Assembly (NCBI RefSeq): GCF_003390925.1
Contig: NZ_QUBS01000079.1
Coordinates: 53,020-117,019, forward strand
Direction: 5' to 3'
From: Trinickia diaoshuihuensis
Lineage (GTDB): Bacteria; Pseudomonadota; Gammaproteobacteria; Burkholderiales; Burkholderiaceae
DNA: 64,000 nucleotides
Positions within the stretch are counted from its first letter, which is position 1; each line of letters opens with the position of its first letter. Under the pieces are notes generated by a model. That model saw only the letters and a list, made by a program, of their open reading frames with translations, searched no databases and was not told where the DNA came from. Position numbers and translations under genes: made by a program. This document shows positions 9,486 to 17,321 of the stretch, piece after piece.

Positions 9486-10307
9486 ATGCGCACGATCCGA
9501 TCGGCTCGTAACCGTTTTGTCTCGCCCGATCGCCGAGCCGTGCTGCGCGCATTGACGCCATGGCTCGTCCCGGTTGCGCTGCTCGTCGCCTGGGAGATGG
9601 CGGCTCGCAGCGGCACGCTGTCGGCTCGCGTCTTGCCCGAGCCGCTCGCCGTGGTCCGCGCGGCATGGGCGCTCGTGCAATCGGGCGAGATGTGGACCGA
9701 CGTCAAGGTCAGCGCCTGGCGCGCGGCGGCCGGTTTCGCGCTCGGCGGCGGAATCGGGTTCGCGCTCGGCTTGTTGACCGGGTTGTCGAAAATCGCCGAC
9801 GTCGCGCTCGACTCGACGATTCAAATGATCCGCAACATCCCGGCCCTCGCGTTGATCCCGCTCGTGATTCTCTGGTTCGGCATCGACGAAAGCGCAAAAC
9901 TCTTTCTGGTCGCGCTCGGTGTGTTCTTTCCCGTCTACGTCAACACATACCACGGTGTGCGCTCGGTCGACGCGGGACTCGTGGAGATGGCCAAGAGCTA
10001 CGGCTTGAAGGGGTTCGCGCTCTACCGCGACGTCGTCATGCCCGGCGCGTTGCCGTCGATTCTCGTCGGCGTGCGCTTCGCGCTGGGACTGACCTGGGTC
10101 ATGCTGATCGTGGCGGAAACGGTCTCGGCCCAGTCGGGTATCGGCTACATGACGATGAATGCCCGCGAGTTTCTTCAGACCGACGTCGTGGTCGTCGGCA
10201 TTTTGCTCTATGCCGTGCTAGGCAAGCTCGCCGACTTGCTCGCGAAAGGGCTCGAGCGCGCCCTGCTACCCTGGCATCCCGCGTATCGATCAGGAGCAAA
10301 AACATGA
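9486..10307 (+). CDS. ssuC: Aliphatic sulfonate ABC transporter permease
   Basis: 273 residues from the ATG at 9486, preceded by GGAGG (9472-9476); the frame is open far upstream but only as an ssuD shadow. About six membrane segments follow a basic N-terminus. Conserved SsuC/TauC permease sequences include [35 protein letters not shown] and the EAA loop [29 protein letters not shown]. It is 14 bp after ssuD and overlaps ssuB by ATGA, so the three genes form one translationally coupled operon. Confidence 0.95.
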   Translation: MRTIRSARNRFVSPDRRAVLRALTPWLVPVALLVAWEMAARSGTLSARVLPEPLAVVRAAWALVQSGEMWTDVKVSAWRAAAGFALGGGIGFALGLLTGLSKIADVALDSTIQMIRNIPALALIPLVILWFGIDESAKLFLVALGVFFPVYVNTYHGVRSVDAGLVEMAKSYGLKGFALYRDVVMPGALPSILVGVRFALGLTWVMLIVAETVSAQSGIGYMTMNAREFLQTDVVVVGILLYAVLGKLADLLAKGLERALLPWHPAYRSGAKT

Positions 10308-11188
10308 GCGGAACGATACTGACCGCATCTTTCGGCGCGATCTCGGGTACCGACCTCGAAGCGGAACTGACGGCTTCGCCACGCCGCGACAGTACACCGG
10401 CGGCGCGAGGGGCGCATGGCGAACCGGCGCCCCGGCCGCTGCCGCGTGCGCAAGGGGCGCCGGTCGTCTCGCTGCGCGGCGTGAGCAAACGCTACGGCGA
10501 GCGGCTCGTCCTCGACCGCATCGATCTGTCGATCGCGCACGGCAGCTTCGTGTCGATCGTCGGACGCAGCGGCTGCGGCAAGTCCACCTTGCTACGGCTC
10601 GTTGCCGCGCTCGAGCAACCCAGCGCCGGTACGCTCGTCAAGCAAGATACGAAGGGCGGCGCGCTCGATACGCGGATCATGTACCAGGACGCACGGCTGC
10701 TGCCGTGGAAAACCGTCTTGGAGAACGTCACGCTCGGGCTGGGCAAGCAGGCGCGCGACCACGCCCGCGCGGTGCTGGATGACGTCGGCCTCCTCGCTCG
10801 CGCCGGCGATTGGCCGGCCGAACTTTCGGGTGGTCAACGGCAACGCGTGGCTTTGGCACGCGCGCTCGTGCACCGGCCGCAACTTCTGCTGCTCGACGAA
10901 CCGCTCGGCGCCCTAGATGCATTGACCCGCATCGAAATGCATGCGCTTATCGGCCGGCTCTGGGAAGAATATCGGTTCACCGCGTTGTTGGTGACGCACG
11001 ACGTCCAGGAAGCCGTCGCACTTGGCGACCGCATCTTGCTGCTCGATGCGGGCCGCGTTGCGCTCGATCAGCCGGTGGATCTAGCCCGGCCGCGAACCCG
11101 AACGTCCGTGGGTTTTACCTCGCTGGAGGATGCCGTGCTGTCACGCTTGCTCAGCCCACACCCGGACGAGGCATCGGCCAAGCGCTAG
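10304..11188 (+). CDS. ssuB: Aliphatic sulfonate ABC transporter ATP-binding protein
   Basis: 294 residues. Start ATG at 10304 overlaps the ssuC stop (ATGA), with CAGGAG just upstream. Walker [20 protein letters not shown]-loop [17 protein letters not shown], signature [15 protein letters not shown], Walker [13 protein letters not shown] and H-loop [19 protein letters not shown] are all present. [18 protein letters not shown] is typical of SsuB/TauB. An N-terminal extension of about 45 Pro/Ala/Arg-rich residues precedes the ABC domain, as is common in Burkholderia SsuB. The C-terminus ends soon after the ABC domain. Confidence 0.95.
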   Translation: MSGTILTASFGAISGTDLEAELTASPRRDSTPAARGAHGEPAPRPLPRAQGAPVVSLRGVSKRYGERLVLDRIDLSIAHGSFVSIVGRSGCGKSTLLRLVAALEQPSAGTLVKQDTKGGALDTRIMYQDARLLPWKTVLENVTLGLGKQARDHARAVLDDVGLLARAGDWPAELSGGQRQRVALARALVHRPQLLLLDEPLGALDALTRIEMHALIGRLWEEYRFTALLVTHDVQEAVALGDRILLLDAGRVALDQPVDLARPRTRTSVGFTSLEDAVLSRLLSPHPDEASAKR

Positions 11189-11365
11189 CGCCAACGCATT
11201 CGTTCTGATATCGAAATCGCAATTCGTTCGTTCGCGCGGCATGCCGGTCCGCATACACTGTAACGGACACTATCGTCTTAAATCAGCCACTCTGCGCGGA
11301 CCATCGTCGCGTCGCTTAGGGACGCAAGAACGTTTCGTGTTTACGTCCTTTCCCGGGTTTTTTCG
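11189..11365. promoter_or_regulatory. Spacer before ssuA-like gene
   Basis: 177 bp between ssuB and the next gene, relatively AT-rich and with several TTCGTT repeats (around 11211-11235). It is long enough to carry its own promoter, so the binding protein gene may be transcribed separately. I see no clear terminator. Confidence 0.35.
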
Positions 11366-12331
11366 ATGATCCACACTCTGAAATACAACGGCGCGGCACG
11401 CGCGCTTGCCGCCCTCGCCGCTCTGCTCCTTTCTTTATTTCAAACGCCTGTCCACGCGGACGAGACCGAGATCCGCATCGGTTGGCAGAAGGGAAGCGAC
11501 CTTGCCATCATGAAGGCCCGCGGTTCGCTCGAGCATGCACTGACGCAACACGGCATTACCGTTCGCTGGCTGGAGTTCCCCGCCGGGCCGCAAATGCTGG
11601 AAGCGCTCAATATCGGCAGCATCGACCTTGGTTGCGTCGGTGAGACGCCGCCCGTCTTCGCCCAAGCGGCGAACGCCAATCTCGTTTATGTGGGGGTGGA
11701 GCCGCCCGCGCCGGAGGGCGAGGCCCTTCTGGTGCCGAAGTCCTCGCCGATCAAAACGGTTGCGGAACTCAAGGGCAAGCGCGTCGTCTTGAACCGCGGC
11801 TCGAACGTGCACTATCTGCTCGTGCGCCTCCTGCAAAAGGCCAATCTCGGTTATGACGACATCAAGGTTTCCTACCTGAAACCGTCGGACGCCTACGCGG
11901 CGTTCGAGAAAGGCGACGTGGACGCATGGGTGATCTGGGACCCCTATGCGGCGGCGGCGGTCGCTCAATCGGGCGCGCGGATTCTAGCCGACGGGCGCGG
12001 CGGCGTGGCCGACAATCACCAGTTCTATATCGCATCGCGCGGTTACGCCGACGCGCACACCGAAGCGCTCCAATTCGCCCTCGCGAGGATCAACGAGGAA
12101 AGCCTTTGGATCGGCGGGCACGAACAAGAGGCCGCGCAAATCGTCGCGCCGCAAATCGGACTCACGCCCGCGATCGCCGCCAATTCGCTGAGCCATGGCG
12201 CGTACGGCGTGAAAGCGCTCGACGCCGACGTCGTGCGCAGCCAGCAGCGTATAGCCGATACCTTCTTCAATCTCAAGCTGATTCCCAAACAGATCGACGT
12301 CGGATCAGCCATCTGGCATCCGGCGCACTGA
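11366..12331 (+). CDS. ssuA: Aliphatic sulfonate ABC transporter substrate-binding protein
   Basis: 321 residues with an N-terminal Sec signal peptide (hydrophobic AALAALLLSLFQ, cleavage probably after PVHA near residue 31). The mature protein is an NMT1/SsuA-type periplasmic binding protein: IRIGWQKGSDLAIMKARGSLE, FPAGPQMLEALNIGSIDLGCVGETPPVFAQAA, LKGKRVVLNRGSNVHYLL and VDAWVIWDPYAAAA are conserved. It delivers sulfonates to SsuCB. Lying after ssuDCB instead of before ssuD is a variation on the E. coli ssuEADCB order. Paralogues for taurine exist, so exact ligand is inferred from neighbours. Confidence 0.92.
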   Translation: MIHTLKYNGAARALAALAALLLSLFQTPVHADETEIRIGWQKGSDLAIMKARGSLEHALTQHGITVRWLEFPAGPQMLEALNIGSIDLGCVGETPPVFAQAANANLVYVGVEPPAPEGEALLVPKSSPIKTVAELKGKRVVLNRGSNVHYLLVRLLQKANLGYDDIKVSYLKPSDAYAAFEKGDVDAWVIWDPYAAAAVAQSGARILADGRGGVADNHQFYIASRGYADAHTEALQFALARINEESLWIGGHEQEAAQIVAPQIGLTPAIAANSLSHGAYGVKALDADVVRSQQRIADTFFNLKLIPKQIDVGSAIWHPAH

Positions 12332-12424
12332 ACGATTTTGCGGGCTATCGCCTGAGGCCCGCGCCGGTCGATCGACGGCATTGACATACTAAAACTGGGT
12401 TCGCTAAAACCACGCTACGGAGTC

Positions 12425-13471
12425 ATGATGCAATCCGATACCCCATTGGTCTCGCCGTCGCGGCGTACCTTTCTCGCCGGCCTGACGGTCGCCGCCGTTT
12501 CGTCGCTGGGCCTCGCGCGCGGGGCGTACGCCGCGCAAGGCAACTCGCTGCTGAATGTATCCTATGACCCGACTCGCGAATTCTATCGAGACTACAACGC
12601 CGCATTCGGCGGCAAATGGCAGGCGCAAACGGGCACTGCCGCACGGTTCGAGCAGTCGCACGGCGGTTCGGGCAGTCAAGCGCGCGCAGTGATCGATGGC
12701 CTGCCCGCCGACGTCGTGACGCTCGCCCTCGCCTACGATATCGATGCGATCGCCGATCGCGGCCTCATCGCGCAAGACTGGCAAAAACGCTTGCCCGACA
12801 ATTCGAGCCCCTATACGTCGACGATCGTATTCCTCGTCCGTAAGGGTAACCCGAAGCGAATCCACGACTGGGAGGATCTCACCCGCGCCGGCGTCAACGT
12901 GATCACGCCGAATCCGAAGACCTCGGGCGGCGCGCGCTGGAACTATCTCGCCGCATGGGGTTATGCCGAGCATCAACCGGGCGGCAACGAGGCGAAAGCC
13001 AAAGCCTTCGTCGCGGCGCTCTTTAAAAACGTCTCGGTCTTGAACTCGGGCGCGCGCGGCGCCACGCTCTCATTCGTGCAGCGAGGCCAAGGCGACGTCC
13101 TCATCGCTTGGGAGAACGAAGCGTTCCTCTCGCTGAAGGAGTTCGGGGCGGACCAGTTCGAAATCGTCGTACCGTCCTCGAGCATTCTGTGCGAGCCGCC
13201 CGTCGCCTGGGTCGACAAAGTCGTCGACCAGCACGGTAGCCTCAAGCTTGCCAAGGCGTACCTGGAAGGCCTCTATAGCGACGACGGACAGCGAATCGCT
13301 GCCGAGCATTTCTATCGGCCCCGCTCGAAGAATGTCCCCGCCTCGCTCACGCAGCGTTTCCCGAGCCTGAAGCTCTATACGGTCGATGGTGAATTCGGCG
13401 GATGGCGTGCCGCGCAAAAGCGGCACTTTGCCGACGGCGGCATCTTCGACAGCATTTACGCGCGAGGCTAA
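12425..13471 (+). CDS. sbp: Sulfate-binding protein with Tat-like signal
   Basis: 348 residues. It is a CysP/Sbp-family periplasmic sulfate/thiosulfate binding protein: [71 protein letters not shown] and [29 protein letters not shown] are family signatures. The N-terminus [19 protein letters not shown] with AYA before AQ has a twin-arginine SRRxFL motif, so export may be by Tat instead of Sec. GGAG lies just before two adjacent ATG codons (12425, 12428). It should serve the CysTWA transporter encoded 4.4 kb away on the other strand. Confidence 0.95.
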   Translation: MMQSDTPLVSPSRRTFLAGLTVAAVSSLGLARGAYAAQGNSLLNVSYDPTREFYRDYNAAFGGKWQAQTGTAARFEQSHGGSGSQARAVIDGLPADVVTLALAYDIDAIADRGLIAQDWQKRLPDNSSPYTSTIVFLVRKGNPKRIHDWEDLTRAGVNVITPNPKTSGGARWNYLAAWGYAEHQPGGNEAKAKAFVAALFKNVSVLNSGARGATLSFVQRGQGDVLIAWENEAFLSLKEFGADQFEIVVPSSSILCEPPVAWVDKVVDQHGSLKLAKAYLEGLYSDDGQRIAAEHFYRPRSKNVPASLTQRFPSLKLYTVDGEFGGWRAAQKRHFADGGIFDSIYARG

Positions 13472-13587
13472 ACGCACCGGCAATGAGGCCGGCGACGGCG
13501 ATACCGGGGATGGGCCCGCCCGGGCTATTCCATCCGGCATCGCCGCTTGGCGGACCTTACGGCGTCAGTTGCCGTTCACGCATTTCT

Positions 13588-13914
13588 CTACGACTCGAAT
13601 GCCTCGTGTTCGCCGTCGCGCGATTGCCTGCCGAGCTTGCCTTCGCTTTCCATGGCATCCTGCCAAGCGATCATGGCATTCGCCACGGCCTCCTTCTCGC
13701 CACTGAACGCGAGTACCGTTTCCCCGCATGACGGACAGATGCCGCCGAACGCGGCATGAATCCCGTTCATTCTTCTCGTATCGAGCGATTCGAAGTCGGT
13801 GAACCCGGTCTTGCAAGAACCGCAGGTCAATTTTTCGGGACGCAGCGCGTCCGCTTTCGCTTGTGCTTGAGCGACACGTTGCTCTTTCGTGCCGCGCTGT
13901 TTGGCTTGTCCCAT
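13588..13914 (-). CDS. Small zinc-ribbon protein of unknown function
   Basis: 108 residues from the ATG at 13912-13914, giving MGQAKQRGTKEQRVAQAQAK, a basic N-terminus found on several small bacterial zinc-binding proteins. Two CxxC pairs (CGSCK about residue 33 and CPSCG about residue 62) would bind one zinc ion as a rubredoxin-like ribbon. The C-terminal helix (EKEAVANAMIAWQDAMESEG) is acidic. A longer frame reaching 14211 exists, but it runs through the entericidin gene and a hexamer repeat, so the short form is chosen. No enzymatic motif is visible; nucleic-acid or protein binding is possible. Confidence 0.75.
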   Translation of the reverse strand: MGQAKQRGTKEQRVAQAQAKADALRPEKLTCGSCKTGFTDFESLDTRRMNGIHAAFGGICPSCGETVLAFSGEKEAVANAMIAWQDAMESEGKLGRQSRDGEHEAFES

Positions 13915-13931
13915 GGTGGCCTTATGCGTCC

Positions 13932-14060
13932 TTACAACGCGTGTTGCACGGCACGCGCCGATCCGGAGATGTCTTGACCGACTCCCGCGATCGTATTGCA
14001 GCCCGTCAGTACGAACAGCGCACCGAGCAAAACCAGTATCGTCATACGAACCTTCGACAT
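13932..14060 (-). CDS. Entericidin-like small lipoprotein
   Basis: 42 residues, MSKVRMTILVLLGALFVLTG followed by CNTIAGVGQDISGSARAVQH and AL. The hydrophobic N-terminus ends in the lipobox LTGC, so Cys21 should be lipidated. The mature 22 residues match the entericidin A/B pattern (CNTxxGxGxDI, then a helical Ala/Ser tail). Entericidins are small envelope lipoproteins encoded as toxin/antidote pairs in enterics; Burkholderia genomes carry single copies of unknown role. GAAGGA sits just upstream of the ATG, preceded by a hexamer repeat. It lies 17 bp upstream of the zinc-ribbon gene on the same strand, so both may share a transcript. Confidence 0.82.
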   Translation of the reverse strand: MSKVRMTILVLLGALFVLTGCNTIAGVGQDISGSARAVQHAL

Positions 14061-14072
14061 TCCTTCGATTCC

Positions 14073-14096
14073 TTTCGCTTTCGCTTTCGCTTTCGA
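14073..14096 (-). repeat. Hexamer tandem repeat (GCGAAA)n before entericidin gene
   Basis: On the plus strand TTTCGC is repeated three times followed by TTTCGA (14073-14096). It lies 13-36 bp upstream of the entericidin start codon, immediately outside the ribosome site, so copy-number changes would alter promoter or leader spacing without touching the coding frame. Confidence 0.7.
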
Positions 14097-14254
14097 TTAA
14101 GCCGGAACGCGCCGATTGGCTCAGCTCGCCGCGCGTCCGGCCGAATATGGTACCCGACCGCGCAATGAGCGTCGACAAACCGGATCGAAAGCGCGCCGCG
14201 CGCGAAAGCATCGCCGCCGGAAAAAGCCACGCGGCGATGGGTACCCGGCACCCG

Positions 14255-16285
14255 CTACATAGTGGACGCCGCGATCATCGACAAGCTCGGACAGTAATGC
14301 GTCGCGCTGAGGTAAGGCGTTTGCTGCGAGCGGACGCCGGCTGCGTTCGCCGTGGGCGGATCGATAAAGATCGATGCGTTATTCGACCCCGCAGGGGCCG
14401 TGAACGTCATCGTGATCTTCCACCAATTGCCGGTCTTCACCGCGCTCAGCGCGGTTGGCTGCCCTGCTCCCCACGTTCCACGCACGATCGCGCCCGTGTT
14501 CGTGTCGAGCGCCCAAGCGAATTCGGTACCGCTCGGGTCGTCGGTTTGAATCGAGCCCCCGGGGAACACCGTCGCGTTGGTCGTCGCCTGAACGTAGTCG
14601 CTGAAGGTATAGCTCTGTCCGCCTTGAACGCGGATGATTTCATGAATATTCGCGACCGGCGACCCGTTCGTGGCCGTGACGAGCGCCGCGCGCTGGCTCG
14701 AACCGTAAATGTCCGTGGCCGGCTGAGCCGTGCCGCCGTTGCTCTGGCTCCAAGCCTCGGGTTCAGTCAGACTCAGCGGCAAATTAACCAGATTGCCCGC
14801 ATAACACGCATCGCCGTGCGGATCCCTCGAGGGACCGTAGAAGCCCGCGATACTCGATTGGATCGCATCGTCCGTCGTGCTCAAGGTGGCCTTCGTGATG
14901 ATCGCGCCCTCGAAGAATTGCACGGGTGCCGGACTGCCGTCGCCGCCCTCGCCCAGCGAGAGGCCGCCTTGCCACTGACCGTTGAAGGCGTGGCCCGCAT
15001 TGTTGCCGAAGATATAGGCCTGCGGCGGGACGCCGTCGTATAGCGCGGTCAGCACGCCCTGCGATGCCGACCCGCCTTTCACGGCAAAGACGTTCGAGCC
15101 GGTGATAGGCGAATACTTCGATAGCACCGTGACGAACTTTTCGTTCGACGGCTGTTGCGGGCCGTAGAGATAGACGCCCGCTTCGGCATCCACGCCCGGC
15201 CAGTTCACATTGAGTCCGTTACAGACCGGATCCTTCACGTTCGGCGCTTGGTTCGAATCCCCCTGGCAATACCCGAACACCGCCGCGGCGCCGTCGGAAA
15301 ACGCCAGCGCAAACATCTCGCCCTCGATTTCGCCGTGCACGTACGTGCTCGGATCCGCGCTGCTCTCCATGTTGCCGTATGTTCCGCAGCAGGTGGAGGA
15401 CTGGTCGTACTGCGCGCCCGCCACCATATACTCCGCGATGTCGCTGTCGCCGATCGACTGATTCACGGTGCCGAACCGGTTGCGGTACGCCTGGCCCGCC
15501 AACGTCGAGAGCGCCGGCACTTGCCCTGTGCCGGACGAGACGAACGACAGTTTCGCGGGCGCGCTGCCCACTGCCGGCAGATCGTTGCCGACCGCGAGTT
15601 GCAAGGTCGGCGACTGAGCGGTCAGCGCGGCGGGCGGCTGCTGCAACTGCACCTTCAGTTGCCCCTGGGTCCCCGGCAGCGTGATCGTGGCGAAGCCGTT
15701 CAACACCGGGACCGTGACGGGATGTTGCGAACCTGGACCGCTACTGGGCAGCGTCAACGATTGCGTGCCGTCCTGGTTCAACCTCAGCGTCGCGGGCACA
15801 TTGCCGAAGGCACCGCCCTTGATCGAAGCGACGAGATCGACCTGGTCGTAGATGTACGACACCGCGCACGAGGTCTTATTGCAGAACGACTGAACGCTCT
15901 TCAGATTGGTCGTGCCGATCGTCGAGCGCGTCGAACCGTGCGGCAATGTCAGCGACGTATAGGGATAGATGTCTTTCGAAGCGCCGTCGGAGGCTCGGAT
16001 GAGCCGGAACAGCGGTCCCGCGTAGTGTTTCGTCAAAAGGCGCGTCACGCTATGCGCGGCCGAACACGGCGTGCCTGCGTCGGCCGCCGCGTCGCACGGC
16101 AACGGCTGTGCGGCGCCTACCTCGGCTACTGCGCTCACGCTCGAGACCGCGGTACTCGAGGGCGCGATCGCCGCATTGGCCACGCTCGCCGATGTTCCGC
16201 CGCCCGATGAGTCGCCGTTACACGCCGTCAACGCAACGGCGGCCGACAACATCAATGAAACCAGCCCAGATGCTCTAAACGTCAT
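14255..16285 (-). CDS. GH54-like alpha-L-arabinofuranosidase lipoprotein
   Basis: 676 residues. The signal peptide ends in lipobox LTAC (Cys22), followed by a Ser/Gly/Ala linker to about residue 60, so the protein is a surface or periplasmic lipoprotein. Residues 62-110 (PLPCDAAADAGTPCSAAHSV, GPLFRLIRASDGASKDI) and about 240-485 match the catalytic domain of fungal-type arabinofuranosidase B (family GH54). CCGTYGNMESS places the probable nucleophile at Glu307 next to the vicinal Cys299-Cys300 disulfide that is typical of GH54, and EGGDGSPAPVQFFEG places a probable acid/base at Asp449. Between them and the N-terminal part there is an insertion of roughly 90-100 residues (about 150-245) without counterpart in fungal enzymes as I know them. 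Residues about 495-670 look like a C-terminal beta-sandwich carbohydrate-binding domain instead of the fungal CBM42. Expected to release arabinose from plant polymers. Confidence 0.72.
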   Translation of the reverse strand: MTFRASGLVSLMLSAAVALTACNGDSSGGGTSASVANAAIAPSSTAVSSVSAVAEVGAAQPLPCDAAADAGTPCSAAHSVTRLLTKHYAGPLFRLIRASDGASKDIYPYTSLTLPHGSTRSTIGTTNLKSVQSFCNKTSCAVSYIYDQVDLVASIKGGAFGNVPATLRLNQDGTQSLTLPSSGPGSQHPVTVPVLNGFATITLPGTQGQLKVQLQQPPAALTAQSPTLQLAVGNDLPAVGSAPAKLSFVSSGTGQVPALSTLAGQAYRNRFGTVNQSIGDSDIAEYMVAGAQYDQSSTCCGTYGNMESSADPSTYVHGEIEGEMFALAFSDGAAAVFGYCQGDSNQAPNVKDPVCNGLNVNWPGVDAEAGVYLYGPQQPSNEKFVTVLSKYSPITGSNVFAVKGGSASQGVLTALYDGVPPQAYIFGNNAGHAFNGQWQGGLSLGEGGDGSPAPVQFFEGAIITKATLSTTDDAIQSSIAGFYGPSRDPHGDACYAGNLVNLPLSLTEPEAWSQSNGGTAQPATDIYGSSQRAALVTATNGSPVANIHEIIRVQGGQSYTFSDYVQATTNATVFPGGSIQTDDPSGTEFAWALDTNTGAIVRGTWGAGQPTALSAVKTGNWWKITMTFTAPAGSNNASIFIDPPTANAAGVRSQQTPYLSATHYCPSLSMIAASTM

Positions 16286-17091
16286 GATCCCTCCAATAGA
16301 CGCGTATCGGATTACATGAAAATCATTCAGGACAACTAAACAATCGACAGGTAGCCGTTACCGGACAGGTACGACCATCTAGGAATGACCGGCGCCATCG
16401 CCGGTTTGCATGGAAAAGCCGGCCCTCGAACTCAGCTCGCGCGCCCCGTGGCGCGGCTTGCAGGCTGTCCTGCGGTGGAGGAGCGGGTGTCGGCGGATAT
16501 AATATTATTTATTATTACTAACGCTGGGCCCTAGTACATTCCCGTATACGGGCGGAAAAAAGCGGTTCGGCGAGGAGCCGGAGCATCGGTTGCGCCCGCA
16601 CCGGGGGGCTAAACATCAAGGTCTATTAGTAATTTATTAACCGACCGCGAGATCTCCCTGAACCCGTTCGGCCCTGCTCGCGCTCTGCCCTCCGGCTTCA
16701 TCCCGCACCGATATTTTCCGGCGGACAACGCCGCCTTGCTCCGACGCCTCCTCCGACCAGCGGGCGAGCGGTTCGAGCGCGGCCACTTTCGGCGACATTT
16801 TGCTCTTGCCGAACAATTATTTCGATGGTCTCCGGTATGTCCTGGCCACGGATTTGTTTTATATGATGCCGCCCCGCGTCGACTCGATCGGTTCTATGGC
16901 AACGCCTGAAACCGATGCCCACCCGCTGCCCGCGGCAGATTCTTTCAATCGGTGGCGGCGACGCGCTCGAAACGCGATGTGGCCTGGTATCGGCCGCATC
17001 GAGGTCGCCATAGACCGCCGCCGCATGGCATGTGCGGTGCTCAAGAAGGGAGCCGGATATCGGCGACCTCACCTTCATAGGAGTACTCATC
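16286..17091. other. Long intergenic region without a supported gene
   Basis: About 800 bp between the divergently oriented GH54-like gene and the small Arg/Glu gene. Frames here are short and lack domain content or good ribosome sites. Visible structures are a 7-bp hairpin at 16388-16405 (ACCGGCG, loop CCAT, CGCCGGT), the 12-bp palindrome CCCGTATACGGG at 16541-16552, and AT-rich islands at about 16498-16520 and 16620-16640 that contrast with the GC-rich surroundings and could hold promoters. Confidence 0.4.
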
Positions 17092-17235
17092 ATGGCTGCG
17101 AACCAATCCTCCCAGCAGCGCGACCAGAAGGCCGACGAGAACCGTCGCGAAGAAAATAGAGAAGAAAACCGCGAAGAGCGTCGAGAAGAAAAGCGTAGTG
17201 AACAAGAGCGCAGCGAAGAAAAGCGCGAACGCTAA
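17092..17235 (+). CDS. 47-residue Arg/Glu-rich low-complexity protein
   Basis: AGGAG (17079-17083) lies 8 bp before the ATG at 17092. The product starts MAANQSSQQRDQKADENRRE and continues with alternating Glu/Arg/Lys blocks (REENREERREEKRSEQERSE) to the end. About two thirds of residues are charged and nearly balanced, with no hydrophobic core, so it is likely a single charged helix or disordered. The codons vary (CGT, CGC, CGA, AGA; GAA, GAG), arguing for a conserved protein instead of a fresh DNA repeat. No family is recognised; a nucleic-acid-binding or desiccation/stress role is only a guess. Confidence 0.6.
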   Translation: MAANQSSQQRDQKADENRREENREENREERREEKRSEQERSEEKRER

Positions 17236-17321
17236 GCGACTATAGCGTCACCTCGCCCGGGCACGTGCGGCTCACGCGTGCCCGGCATCAAACCAATGCG
17301 GGCGCCGCCAGTAAAACGATC

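Noticed and set aside
13588..14211. 207-codon frame covering the zinc-ribbon gene and beyond
   Set aside because: Its first 99 codons run through the entericidin gene and the hexamer repeat (Ser-Glu repeats are an artefact); the 108-residue start with MGQAKQRG is typical.
16698..17159. Overlapping frames of about 120-130 codons on both strands in the long gap
   Set aside because: No domain-like sequence, poor start sites, and they overlap the better-supported 47-residue gene.
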